A DNA stretch of 64,000 bases from contig JAFREQ010000096.1 of assembly GCA_025331565.1 (NCBI GenBank), positions 186,001-250,000 of the forward strand. Reading direction: 5' to 3'. Under the pieces are notes generated by a model. The model did not search any database. It worked only from the letters and a program-made list of their open reading frames with translations, and was not told the DNA's origin. Below, in pieces: positions 11,926 through 23,252 of this stretch. This DNA is from Holacanthus passer. Lineage: Eukaryota; Chordata; Actinopteri; Pomacanthidae. Within the stretch, counting starts at the first letter, position 1, and each line of letters starts with the position of its first letter. Position numbers and translations under genes: made by a program.

Positions 11926-13287
11926 TTATTTTTTGTCAGTTGTATTGTTATAGTTCTTAAATCACTGATGGATTATACAACTCAAGCTAGTTTTAAGGAT
12001 CTGCTAATCAAATTTCATTCTGTACAAAATGAACAGAAACCGGTAGCTGAAAATCCATCAGAAAAAAAAAGAAAATCTGCATATACATATAGGCAAGGCA
12101 AGGCAAAAATACCACAGCAGTGACTGCTGGACATCAAACATGGAGACAAAACACAAAGAAAATATAAACAGAATCTTGCAGATTGATGCTTTGAACACAT
12201 GGAAATGGTGCGTGAAACATCTCATCCCTGTGTTTTAATATGAAGGTTTCTATATAGTCACAATGCACGCTTCATTAGGCTTTTTACCACCAAGGAACCC
12301 TTTTGGTGCCTTAAAGAGCTCCTTAAAAATACATCAAACATGAGAAATGAGAAGCATTGCTGGAACATTTTTAGAACTGCTTTCTTTTTTCAGATGTGTG
12401 TGAGTTTCTGGTGACTTTATCTAATCAGGAGTTCTTTGAATTATTGTTTCATCCAGAACCACTACTCCAACTGGGGACTGTTTTTTTGTGTGGGAAGCTT
12501 AGCAGGAGTGTTTTTCTTTTTTGATCTTCTTTCTTTTTTTTCCTCACCCCGTTGTATTTGTCCACACTCTGTCCCCTTCTTTCTGATGTCGTTTCCTCTC
12601 ATCTCCCCTTCCTTTGCGCTCCATCTCATTTCCTGTCCTCGCCTTCCCTCGACCTTTGACTCCCATTGACCTCGAGTGGCCTCGTCACATCAGCACTGCC
12701 GCCGTCTTATCTTTATCACTCAGTTACTCACTTCAAGTTGTGAGTGCATCAGGAAAAAAGAAACATCCCTTTTCAGCACTTCGGAGATTCCTCCACTTGG
12801 CCTCGATATCTGGCCCCCGTCACATGTCACAACTCCTCGTGCCCCTCGTCGCTGCTCCCGGATCTGCACTGAACGGCGAGGAGGCACAGAGACGAGTGTG
12901 CCGTTGTAGATAAACGACTGGTTTGGGATCAGGGTGGCCAGACGGAGGCTCCCCGATGTGACTTCAGAAGTAGTTTTCCCGACAGCTGCCGATGCGGATA
13001 GCGCTCCGACAGAATGGGCTAGTAAGATCTCCGGCTGGCTGTGAAACAGGTTTCTGGGACAAGATACCACATAAGAGGAAGAAAGACATTGAGGAGGAAG
13101 AGACGGACAGTGGCAAGGGGGGGAGGAAGCCCATTGAAAGACAGCGGGTGAACAAGTGCAAGAAGGGAGGAAATCTGAGGGAAGAAATGAGTGGTGTCCA
13201 ACAATAGAGAGATGGAAAGAGGCGGAATAAGGGGAGAAAAAGAAAATTGAAAAGTGGAGACACTCAGCAGGAACACAATACAGAAGA

Positions 13288-13294
13288 GTGTGTG

Positions 13295-13391
<97 letters not shown>
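13288..13391 (+). repeat. (TG)n microsatellite, long
   Basis: About 104 bases of TG units with a single C interruption near 13301. The long VCVCV/HTHTH open frames over it come from the dinucleotide repeat and are not genes. Confidence 0.97.
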
Positions 13392-13393
<2 letters not shown>

Positions 13394-14771
13394 TTCTCGA
13401 TGTTGATGCATGCTAATGAAAAGCAGCTAAGGGGCCCGATGAGACTTTGCAGTGCCAGGCCTGTACAGAGGAGGGAACCCGGGCGTCCCCTGAGTCTGAC
13501 TGACACACACACGCGAACACACAAATACATCACACACACACACAGTCACACAGCAGGCGAAAAAGGGAGGAGATGAGGAAGAGTCATGGAGTGATCTAAC
13601 CTATTTCCATTAAAGAGTTTTTGGCTGCTGTCAGGGCCGGGGGCCTCAATTACATGAAAAAAATGTTCTTTGACTTTATCCCTGATCCTGTCATACGATC
13701 ATTTCAAAGACTATGCTAAAGAAAACAAATTAAAATTACATGTAGCACGCTGCTGCTGCTTACATGGAGAATGAATCTATTAATAGGGAATATCACAGAC
13801 AGCCGCCGATTTTGGCATAAGCATCAATTTTTGATGACATCCTTGGATATGATGCAGACGTGTGTGTGTGCATGCGTGCGTGTGAAAGTGTGTGTGGTGC
13901 CATCCAAGTCCTCATTCGAGGTCAGCCAGACACTGCCTTGTTAATGAGATAGGGTCAAAGGGCAGGGCAGACTATAATGGACCCAATCATGGCTCCACAC
14001 ACACGCGCACACACACACACAAAGAGTCTTCAGTATGTTTTTGTGTCTCAAATTGTCTTCATCTTTATTGTTCTTTTTTTTTGGGATTTTGCCCTCTGCA
14101 TTGCTCTCCTCATTTGATCCTCTCTCACGCTCCCTCTCTTGCTCTCTCATCCGCTCGCCCTTCCTCCCTCGCTCCCTCCATCTCTCCCTCCAGGGCACTA
14201 TTCTGTGTTGCCTCTCTATGAGAGGCTGCTATTTAAAACACTTAGAAGTGATTTAGTGCCCACGGAGGCTATTCCATTAGCTGCTCTATGTATTTATCAT
14301 GGCTCTCCCACTCTCAGTAGATTGCTAACTCTACAATTTTCTTGCCTTCCCCCTTCTTCCATTTTCTACTCCACTTTCTCTCTCTCTCCCACACATACAC
14401 TCACACACACACACGTCACACCTCTCCCAGTTTCTCTTCTTCTCTATTCTCTCGACTTAAAACTTTATTAGTGACCAGTCTTGTGTGTCTTGTGTTATGT
14501 AAGATTTGCTCTCTGGACTCCACTCTTTTTCCCACCCTAGCATTTTAATATCATTTATTATTTTTAAGGCATTAGGATAAGTGACATGAACAAATAAGGA
14601 CTCAAAATGCCTCCACCACTTATTGCTGCATTTGCTGTGCTTGTAGTTTAGATATGTTAATATCTAATGTTTAGATATGATAATGAAAATGAATTTAGGA
14701 CTGTATGTGTTACTGCTAGTTCACCTCATGTTAGGTTGATAAGCTGACTGACCGTCATCTTCTCCCAACAG

Positions 14772-14942
14772 GACGGTCGGCTGAACATAAACGACCAGAT
14801 GATAGCAGTAAATGGCGAGTCGCTGCTCGGCCGCTCCAACCACGCTGCCATGGAGACGCTGAGACGCTCCATGTCGTCAGAGGGAAACTCCAGGGGCACC
14901 ATCCAGCTCGTAGTGCTCCGAGCACCCAGACACATACAGCAG
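14772..14942 (+). CDS. pard3b: pard3b exon 5 of window: end of PDZ3
   Basis: This exon encodes residues 311-367. DGRLNINDQMIAVNGESLLG, RSNHAAMETLRRSMSSEG and GTIQLVVLR are the C-terminal strands and helix of PDZ3, almost identical to the family. The exon then leaves the domain with APRHIQQ. It is 171 nt, phase 0 at both ends. The acceptor is cccaacag, and the donor CAG followed by gtagac is weak at +5. Reading through would add 19-20 residues before a stop at 15003-15005. Confidence 0.97.
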
Positions 14943-16227
14943 GTAGACCTTCAACATCTCTGGAATATCATGCAACTTTTTTACAGCATGTTTAGTTTTC
15001 ATTAGATGATCTCAGCCTAACTGGATTGGAAATCAGACTCTTGCTATTTGAAAAAACAACATTAACAGAAGTGAATGACATTTTGAGGTCATGGAAGTGC
15101 TCAAGCTTCTTTTTGGAAAGTCTTGGAAAAGGCAGGGAGGTTTACATCAGTGCGTTGGCAGGAACCATGGCGACTATATCTTACAGTTCTGCACAAATCA
15201 AGTTGAGAGAATAAGTCAGTCTTATTAATATCATAATAAAATGTTAAAACTTAATATTCAAAGTGCAGCTTAGTGTTGTCTTAACTTAGAGAGAAATCTT
15301 TGTATTAAATAAAAAATGAAGTCAGTCAGTGACTCATGTCAAATTGAAAAACCTATAGATGCTGTTACATTTCCATATAACCACAGACTGTGTTCCTGTT
15401 ATTTACTTCAATAAATTCCTTTTGAAGCTTTGGTGGATGTGGGGCAACATGTTAAAATTTTCAGACTCCCGCAGTTTGGGTCGATGAATTTAGTTACATG
15501 AAACATTTAGGAACGCTTATGCATTATGAAATCCTCCGCGCAGCCCGATACGTTCAAAGATTATTCATTAGTAACCACCAGAGTTTTGACAGCAAAATCA
15601 ATGGCATATCTTCCACATTAGGATCATGCCCCCCCCCGTTATGATCATTTGATGCTCGCAGTAAAGATGCTCAACTCTTCATACTGTAAGCAGCTGACCT
15701 ACATGTGCGTCTCCAGTGTGAAATCATGGTGAAGGAATCTCTTTACAAACCCATTTGAACTGACTTTAGAGTGATACGGATGGTGCTCTTTTTTTTCCCC
15801 AATATTCAAAGAGGCGTCAGCCTAGTTATTGTATTGAAGATTGTTGAAGCGATGCCTCAATGTAAACACAGTTGGATGAAAATAATGAAAACATCAAAAT
15901 AAAAGCTGTCGTAGTGCGACTGTCCTGCTTTATGAGTTGTTTGAATGTTAATAGCTTTTGCCAAGTCTATATTTTATGTCAGCTTTCTTGTAACAAACTA
16001 AAGTGGATGAGTAGGAGATTGAAGATTCACTTGGCACTTTATCAAGGAGAAGGAGTTCACAGTTTTTTTTTCAGGAGCCCTTTGATAAGTCATGTGGCTG
16101 TTCACTGACACAATGATGGCTGTTGCAGATTCAAACAGTTGAGCCACTCCAAAAACAACTGAAAAGTCTTCTATCCAAGACATGTTTTTTCTTTTTTCTC
16201 CAAATGATTTTCTTCTTTTTTCCACAG
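14943..16227 (+). other. Intron between exons 5 and 6
   Basis: This 1.3-kb AT-rich intron has no recognised repeat and ends in a strong pyrimidine tract, ttcttcttttttccacag at 16227. Confidence 0.8.
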
Positions 16228-16314
16228 ATGGGCAGTGCCATCCCTCCACCCAACACAGCTACAAATGGGTCCATGGCCTATCAACCCAACACCCAACCCG
16301 GCTCCAGCAATCAG
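16228..16314 (+). CDS. pard3b: pard3b exon 6 of window: linker after PDZ3
   Basis: This exon encodes residues 368-396, MGSAIPPPNTATNGSMAYQP followed by NTQPGSSNQ, a disordered Pro/Asn/Ser linker. It is 87 nt, phase 0 at both ends, with donor CAG followed by gtacga. It joins in frame to exon 7 (EPWGHNAY). This linker is not well conserved with mammals, so support comes from the splice sites, the phase and the composition shared with exons 7 and 8. Its frame does not close at the donor; see the extended form. Confidence 0.82.
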
Positions 16315-17061
16315 GTACGATCAGGAGTGGGTGACGCCTTCCACCAGCAGCAGCAGCAGCCACCTCCGCCTCACCGCTCCTCCTCCCTCCTCCCCACGCT
16401 GAGGAGGCGAGCATCAGAGCCGCTGCCTCACAGCCACAGGCAGCGTTACACACACAGGCCAGGGGAGACACACACCAGATACACCTATGGTTTTAACCAA
16501 AGGGAGAGGCGTAGCGGTTACACATTCGGCTTCACACAAAGGGATGTTGAGTACAGTGATGATGATGCACAAAATGATGTGCACAGACCAGCTATGAGGT
16601 ACAAGTTTGGGTTTGTCTCTCACAGCCAGACGCTGAGCAGCTTCAACAGACCCACAGAGGGAAATTTAAACAGGGAAAGCTACGGTTATGGATACGCACA
16701 CGGACACGCACGTAGCCCAACGCCTGCAGACATGCAGGGCCGCACCACGCTCGATAACACACACAATCACAATCAGGGCAACGTGCACGGCCGCCAGCCC
16801 AGGCACGCACGCAGCCGCACGCTGGACGCCATCCACAGACAAGACAGCTGTCAGAGTAACAGTTACACTGAAAACATCAGAGCGATGGCGGGGCAGATGT
16901 ACGGAGACCCGCCCACGCACAGCAGGACACCCACCCGAACAGAACAGAACAGGAACACACACAGATACGTAGACAAATACGAAGACGCACACTCGCACAA
17001 CTACGCTCACAACCAGGCTCTTACCAGACACCACCACCTCCAGCTCTCTGGAGGATTCTGA
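16228..17061 (+). CDS. pard3b: Alternative terminal coding exon of pard3b (extended exon 6), candidate
   Basis: If the donor at 16315 is not used, the frame continues for 248 codons past it, to TGA at 17059-17061. The tail starts with a Q5/P4 run and a basic RRRASEP patch. It then has Y-x-(Y/F)-G-(F/Y) motifs at 16480-16494, 16519-16533, 16600-16614 and 16681-16695, and ends His/Arg/Asn-rich. The first two motifs are followed by N/T-QR. Codons differ between the motif copies (tat ggt ttt, ttc ggc ttc, ttt ggg ttt), which suggests selection on protein rather than recent DNA duplication. A poly(A) signal lies 0.7 kb downstream. The product would end shortly after PDZ3 and lack all the conserved C-terminal blocks. 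It could instead be a chance open frame or an internal exon extension. Confidence 0.5.
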   Translation: MGSAIPPPNTATNGSMAYQPNTQPGSSNQVRSGVGDAFHQQQQQPPPPHRSSSLLPTLRRRASEPLPHSHRQRYTHRPGETHTRYTYGFNQRERRSGYTFGFTQRDVEYSDDDAQNDVHRPAMRYKFGFVSHSQTLSSFNRPTEGNLNRESYGYGYAHGHARSPTPADMQGRTTLDNTHNHNQGNVHGRQPRHARSRTLDAIHRQDSCQSNSYTENIRAMAGQMYGDPPTHSRTPTRTEQNRNTHRYVDKYEDAHSHNYAHNQALTRHHHLQLSGGF

Positions 17062-17761
17062 CACAGTGTGTGTGTGTGGGTGCATGTGTGTGTGTGAGTG
17101 TGTGTGCAGGCTGCATCGAAAACCAAAAGAGGTGCAAGTGACATTTTGGCAGCAAATTAAGAAGTTGAGCTCTTGCAGGTGGTTCACAGAGCAGATTTGT
17201 AATCAGAAAACTCAAAAATGGGGATAAACCAAAAATTAAAATTAAAAAGTCATTTCTGCACTTAATTGCTCAGAATGCACTGATTTGAACTATGTAAGTC
17301 TCTCTAAAATCATGAATGATTCCTATAATGATAAGAAAATGTCACTTTTTCCTCTTTTGTCCCAAATCCTTAATGAGTAAATACGGTAACATTTAAGTGA
17401 TCGATGGCGTGGAAGCATATTAATCTGGCTGAAAGCTTTTCCCTTTGCCAACGCCACTAACTGTCACAGCATTAACTTTTAGCTCTCTTTTTAAAATATT
17501 ACCCCCAAACTCAGCACAATACTAAATTCTTCACTGTGTGTGGCCTCCTTCCTGTTGGTTTTAACTCACTAAAATTAGCTGTAAATCTTTTTTGATTGCT
17601 TTTCTTCAAATCACTGGGTTGACTGTAAAGGCTCAATCTGCTCTGTCCTGTTTTGTCTGTTTGGGTCAAGTTTTATATTCACTTTCCCTTTTTAATTTCC
17701 ATATTTTTTACAGGAATGTACTCTTGCTTTTCTGTCTCACCTGCCTATTTCTCCTCTGTTA

Positions 17762-17767
17762 AATAAA
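17762..17767 (+). promoter_or_regulatory. Candidate polyadenylation signal for the short isoform
   Basis: A canonical AATAAA is followed 20-50 bases later by a G/T-rich stretch (about 17790-17820, cctgtctgcttgtttctctg and on), the usual layout of a cleavage site with its downstream element. It would give the extended exon 6 a 3' UTR of about 0.7 kb. AATAAA is common by chance in AT-rich DNA, so the G/T-rich element and the open frame upstream carry the argument. Confidence 0.5.
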
Positions 17768-19096
17768 GCTAATCTGAAGCCTCCTGCATGCCTGTCTGCT
17801 TGTTTCTCTGTTGGGTTTTTAGCGGCTGCCCTCTCCTTTGCTCCTGTCCCTGTTTATTAAATAATATTTGGCTCCCTGTTCCCTCTGTTTTGGCCTCAGA
17901 GTCTCTTTTCTTTTTTGCCTTTTCTTAGTCCTTTGTTAGTCACTCCAAGCAGGACATGTTTCAACAACTGGAACCACTAGAAAAACATTAACACAATTCA
18001 TCTTTTGAACCTGAACATGTCAAAATTGGAAATTAATAGTCACAGCAACAGTCACACATTCCGTATAGGTTATAATGAACTTATTTCAGGAATACCTAAT
18101 GAAAACTGACACAAGAGTAGAGTCATATTCATGAATGCTCCATGTAGCTGTGAACACACTCCCTATCTGATGTGATAAATGTGTTAAAAATCAGACTGCG
18201 TGGAATGTGTTAACCTTTGCTTATTTTTACCTCTTTCTCTTTTGTCTGTTGAAGTGCTGTTGTTAAAAAAAATTGCCATGACCCCCCCCCTCACAAATCT
18301 CCTCACTTTGTGGCAGTTTCTTTATTCCCTGGTGACAAACGTGTGAGCAATATTAGAATCAATCACGCGAGAAGTTGCGTTCAACTAACACTTGAAAAGC
18401 AGCGCAAAATGCCTGGATGGACGGACTGATGAAGATATCAGGCGTGACAGACGGTGAAAAATAGCTGTTTCTTCGTTGATGCCGTCTATTCAGCTCCACG
18501 TTGAACCATGACTGATTATTTCAAAAGCTTATAAAGATGTTTCACAGTTAAAGCAGATGCTTAGTGATAATGTGTGTTTGCGTGAGAGAGAGAGAGAATA
18601 ACAACACGCGGGTTTGTGGGTTGACTGCTATTGACCCTGCCCATTGTGGTATTTACATCTCATCTCCGCCACGCTCCCATTAGTATGTGAGTGTTTCAGC
18701 CTGTGGATAAATGCTGTGAAGCCCAGTTCAAAGTTCAGTATACATCTGCATAGTCTTTTTCCTGTCATCACCAAACAGCCAGTCTGGTGACACAGTGGGG
18801 CAGCGCGATAAAACAAGCGCTCCTTAAAGCAAAAGCCCCTCAGCGTCCCTCCTTTCTTTCACTGTCTCTGTCTGGAGATTGCTTTCCATTAGGGTGATGT
18901 GACCTTAAAGCCTAATCGCAGTGAAATTAACACATTTCCTTTGATAAGTTTAATGAAATTTTTTTGCTTTTAATACATCAATGCATTGGTCACCGTCTCA
19001 GGTTTGTGCAACTCTAAATACAGTCTGACCAGTTAAAGGTTTTAGACTCAACCATTGTCATGAGTTTATTGATGTTGAGGCTATGAGTAAATTTAA

Positions 19097-19265
19097 CTGA
19101 TCCATACTTTGGTCCAGAATGAAATATCTCAGATGAAATTTGGTACAGACATTTCCCATTCCTCTTAGGATGAGACATAATAAAACATTTCCTCTTGTGC
19201 CGTCATCGACTCAAAAGTTTGATTTATTCACTAATTTCATGACCAAAGACCTGATGATGAGTAGC
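19097..19265 (+). repeat. Second copy of the teleost repeat seen at 7.1 kb
   Basis: The stretch tactttggtccagaatgaaa, tatctcagatgaaatttggt and taggatgag matches the reverse complement of 7060-7150, with an internal gap of about two dozen bases. The order of blocks is kept, so the two are independently decayed copies of one family. Confidence 0.6.
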
Positions 19266-20079
19266 TGCTCCATTTGAATATTGCTTGGTAATAATTTTTC
19301 TATTTGTTTTGTAAGAGAACTTAACACTTGGCCATCATTAGCTAAGTCTAAAGAACAACTTGCTCCAACATCAACCAATTCTTAAAAGAACGGTTCCTTT
19401 TTTTTGTGACAGTTTTGATTTTCTTTTCGCAGAAACAAAGCCTTTTTATTTGCTCCCACACGTGTGATGGAAAGTCACATTTTACTTTTGGCGAACACAT
19501 TTTCATAGACTTTGCCGGAGAATTGGGTGACAGCTTGCCTCTTTTTCTCCCTCCTGTTCTCACTCTCGGTCATACTGGAAGATTTTTGACTGCCACAATA
19601 ACATCCCTTATAAACCAGAACTGAAGTGCTAAACTGAAATCATCACTTGTTTATCACTCAGTCAGTCATGTAAACTTTATTGTACAGCTCCTTTCATTCA
19701 GGTGTTGTAACAGATGACTGACAAACTAAAATAAAAAAAACTAATAGTGATGTAGAAAAAAGAAACAATGGACACCAGAACTAAAAATATAGAGCTATAA
19801 ATATTATTAGAAATAGATGTCTGCGTTCTCTTTCTTTTGCTGTTTTGCTTTCCATCCTGAACCCAGTGTTACATGGGTGCGTTGGGTGACTCAGTAGGGT
19901 GAGGCAGGGCTAAGCCTCTCTCCCTCAGAAGCCTATTGTATGCAGCTGTAGGTTGGGGCTGGCTGGATAGACGGACCCCCTCCTCCTGTTTACTTATTGT
20001 TGTGGGATTAAGATATCTGACTGCCTGTCTGCCAGGCTGCTTCAAAAGCCTCGGGCGAGTCGTCAGTTTGCGGGGACTG

Positions 20080-20113
20080 ATGGATGGATGGATGGATGCA
20101 TGCGTGGATGGAG
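20080..20113 (+). repeat. (TGGA)n tetranucleotide repeat
   Basis: Four to five perfect TGGA units followed by degenerate ones. Confidence 0.85.
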
Positions 20114-21594
20114 GGCTGTGATGTGATTCTTGTGTCACTGAATGCAGGAGAGCTGTCAGAAGTTTGCGCACAAATGCATGCGACGCACATGTGTGAGCTC
20201 AAAGTGATTGACAGCTATGATGTAGTGACATATTAACATGTATGGTAGTTACTAATGATACCCCAGAGACTCCACGACATTGTGAATCCACCCCACCTAA
20301 GGCTTTGATATGATGAAGATAGTGGAACACCTTTCATTATTGTACACTCAGTGTATAGGTGTGTGTGTGTTTCTGTTTTTGCTCGTTGTGTGTGTGTGCG
20401 TGTGTGACAGCTGTAGCTCCCGTCTCTTTGACCAGAAAAGGCTCCTTTCATCCTCCACCACCAGCACTTCCAGTCCCTATCTCCATCTGTGGGCTGGGGG
20501 TCCTTTGTAGTGTTGGATGGCTGTTCGATAACATGCCTGTCAGTGCTCTCAGGATTATCTTAATTGCTGTGTTGCCAATTGTGCACATGAAGAGAGGAGT
20601 TACACAGTGTTGAAACCAGTTTTCAAAAGCACTGCCAAGGGCATATCAGTATATATATTTACTTATTCATTTTATTCTTGTAGTCTACATTCTACAATAT
20701 GATATTTTCCTCTTTCTTGGCCAAAGATTTAAATTTGATATTTTGAAATTGTCAACTTCCTCCATGTCAGATATGAAAAGCAAAAACTCCTTTCACCAAA
20801 CTTAACAAAATAGTATTCAGGTTCAGGACTGTGAAAACAAAAGCTGACTTGTGACCTTGTTCTTAAAAGAGCATTATCCTACTAAATCTTATTTAGCAAA
20901 AGGAACGTCTTTGTTGTAATTGATGCGAAATTTCTTTCTCAGTCAAAATCAGCTTGACTATTTTGTGATGCGTGTCTCGTCAAACTCCTCAGAGGATTGT
21001 TCTAAATCTGCTCCTGTTCCCTCAGAGCTCTTCCCATATCACCATCTGAGGTAAATCATAATTGATTGGTTGCATGATGTGACTCTACTACTACAAATTT
21101 AATGGCAAATCCTTGCCGGACTAAACTGCAATCGCTCTATCCCCATGACTTTTTTTTTTTGCTTTCATCAGCAGTTAATCTACCTGTGATATTAATGCAG
21201 AACAGATCCAGGATAGATGATGAAAATCTTTGAAAGTGGCTAATACAGTACTGCAGATGAGTTTCTGTAAGCGTTGTTGGATTTGGACATTGGGTTTCAT
21301 ACAGTACCTCCTAACTTGTTTAGAGTGGTCAATCAAAGCTGTCAATCAAACTCTCGTGCGCACTCTCATTCTAAGGAGACTCTGGTGCGATTTGTTTGTG
21401 GTGTGAAAACTGCCAGATGTGTTGTGTATTTTAGCCCGTCATTAATAAAGTGAACACAGCAGCCACACAGTAACTATTTCCCCTCAGGACACCTCTCTTT
21501 GTCCTCTTTCTAACTGCTTGTCATTATTTATGACATATTACGTCCAGTAGTTGTGAGACTATATACTATAAGGATCATTTGTATCATTTTTTTG

Positions 21595-21619
21595 TATATA
21601 TATATATATATATATATAT
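21595..21619. repeat. (TA)n microsatellite
   Basis: About 12 uninterrupted TA units, 330 bases before exon 7. Confidence 0.93.
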
Positions 21620-21945
21620 CTTTTTTATGTTGCCATTAATGGAAATCATGCATTTGATAGCAGGATTGGATTAACATAGATTTTCTGAAGATTTAACTTT
21701 TGATGAATGATGTTGTTTATTCTATATGTACCAGTGGCCAACATTGGCTGATAAGCAAAAGAAACAAAAGACATTCGTCCAATCCTACTGCGTCATAAAA
21801 GAAATGACTTTAATCCTCTGATGAATGAGGCAACATCATCAATATTTCATAAATGACAACTTTGGCTTGGATTTGGCCCATATTTTTGCATAAGAGCCCT
21901 TGATAACCATTTTCATCATCTCTTTTCATCTCTCTTTGTTGACAG

Positions 21946-22078
21946 GAGCCTTGGGGCCACAATGCATACCAGGGGCCCTCAGGTCCCTCCAGACCTCCAA
22001 ACACAGAGCCCACCATGAACAACGCCAGTCAAGCGCCGATGACGACCAACAACTACGCGTACGGCAACTCCGGAAGTG
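21946..22078 (+). CDS. pard3b: pard3b exon 7 of window: Tyr/Asn/Pro-rich linker
   Basis: This exon encodes residues 397-440 and the first base of codon 441: EPWGHNAYQGPSGPSRPPNT, then EPTMNNASQAPMTTNNYAYG and NSGS. It is low-complexity, probably disordered sequence between PDZ3 and the KSMD block. The acceptor is tttgttgacag; the donor is AGTG followed by gtgagg, phase 1, completed to alanine by exon 8. The sequence differs from mammals, so support comes from splice signals, reading phase and the continuous linker composition. Confidence 0.82.
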
Positions 22079-23252
22079 GTGAGGACGCACTCGACAAATG
22101 GCACCGTGCACAATGTTTGTCCATTTTCACTGTGAGATAGTCGGCATTAGGCTTGGAGTGTTTGTGTACTCCTGTTATCTGCCACTGAGTGTGTATACAC
22201 AGTATGTTTGTCAGCCTATGTGTATGTGTTTGCCATCACTGCACAGCATGACACCCAGCCAGGGCTCTTGACGTTGTGTTTTTTTTATTTAAGTCAATGC
22301 AGCAGCCACTCTAAGCATCTTATAGCACTGCATTACAAACTTGCCCAAGCTCTGTCTTTATATCTCTTTCCTCTCTCAGCCCTGCATATTTATAGCGGGA
22401 GAAAGGGAAGTCATTAACTGTGTTTTTCCTGAACGCCACGCTTGCTTTTCATGTGCAAAAGATCTGACCTTGGAATCATTACGCTGATGAAACGGCTTCT
22501 AAGTGGGCCAGATTTGCATACAGGGTATTGTGCAGCACGCGTGCTGTCGTAAAAAAAAAAAATAGAAAAAAAAGAAGAAGACTAACAAACTGTTTTAAAT
22601 TCATTCTTTATCTCTCTCCCTCGTCCCCTCCCTCACCCCCTGGGATGCAGGGAGCTGGAGATGCTTTTCTCGCTGAGACTGTCAGCTCTCCATCAGAGTG
22701 GAGCGGCTGTACAGTTACAGTCATTTTGTAGTGATGGGTGTGGGGGGGGTTACAGTGGGGGAATGATGCACACTCGGGGTTTACAGTTTATGGAAATGAT
22801 GTAGGAAGAATTGCAAGGATGTAAGAATGGGGCTTTTGTATGGAAATGATTATTTAGTGTGTGTTTTAGTGTTGTTTGTGCATTGTGTATGTGGTGAGTG
22901 TTTTTTTTCTCACCTTCTTGAAAGTCTAACCTTACTAAGCTCTGCATTGACTGTATTGATGCTCAAATGAAGGACACACACAGTTTTCATTATGTCTGAT
23001 GTCTGTATTTAAATTTCCCTTGTGTGCAGGTTTTTGCCCAACTGATAAATATAGATAGTGAACAATATTTAGAAACATTTAAAAATGTACTGACATTAGA
23101 GTGAATTCAGGCAGTTTAGCTATTGATTTTGTCACCAGTAAGTAAGTAAACACCTTGTTTGCGGTCCCTATTTTCTAAAATTCCTCCCTGATTATACAAG
23201 TCTGTCTTTATTCATTTATTTGTTCCTGTTGGATTGTCTTGTTTCTCCACAG
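22079..23252 (+). other. Intron between exons 7 and 8
   Basis: A 1.2-kb intron with an A-rich run near 22548-22575, a pyrimidine-rich patch at 22600-22640 and a G run at 22741-22749. The acceptor is tcttgtttctccacag. Nothing else is seen. Confidence 0.8.

Larger units (their letters stand above)
11433..14771 (+). other. Intron between exons 4 and 5
   Basis: This 3.3-kb intron splits PDZ3. It carries a teleost interspersed repeat at 11520-11925, a purine-rich stretch at 13055-13260, a 104-bp TG array at 13288-13391, a CA/TG-rich area at 13500-13560 and 13860-14020, and pyrimidine-rich sequence at 14100-14440. The acceptor is tcttctcccaacag at 14771. Confidence 0.8.
16315..21945 (+). other. 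Intron between exons 6 and 7
   Basis: This 5.6-kb interval holds the extended exon 6 frame and its possible 3' UTR (to about 17790). The rest is AT-rich with few simple repeats: a teleost repeat copy at 19097-19265, a TGGA array at 20080-20113 and a TA array at 21595-21619. The acceptor is ctctctttgttgacag at 21945. I see no other exon. Confidence 0.75.

Noticed and set aside
13264..13576. Open frames of repeated VC/TH residues over dinucleotide arrays (also at 24.7-25.1, 31.8-32.3, 35.3-35.7, 57.4-57.8 kb)
   Set aside because: They are direct translations of (TG)n/(CA)n microsatellites with no coding signal in the flanks.
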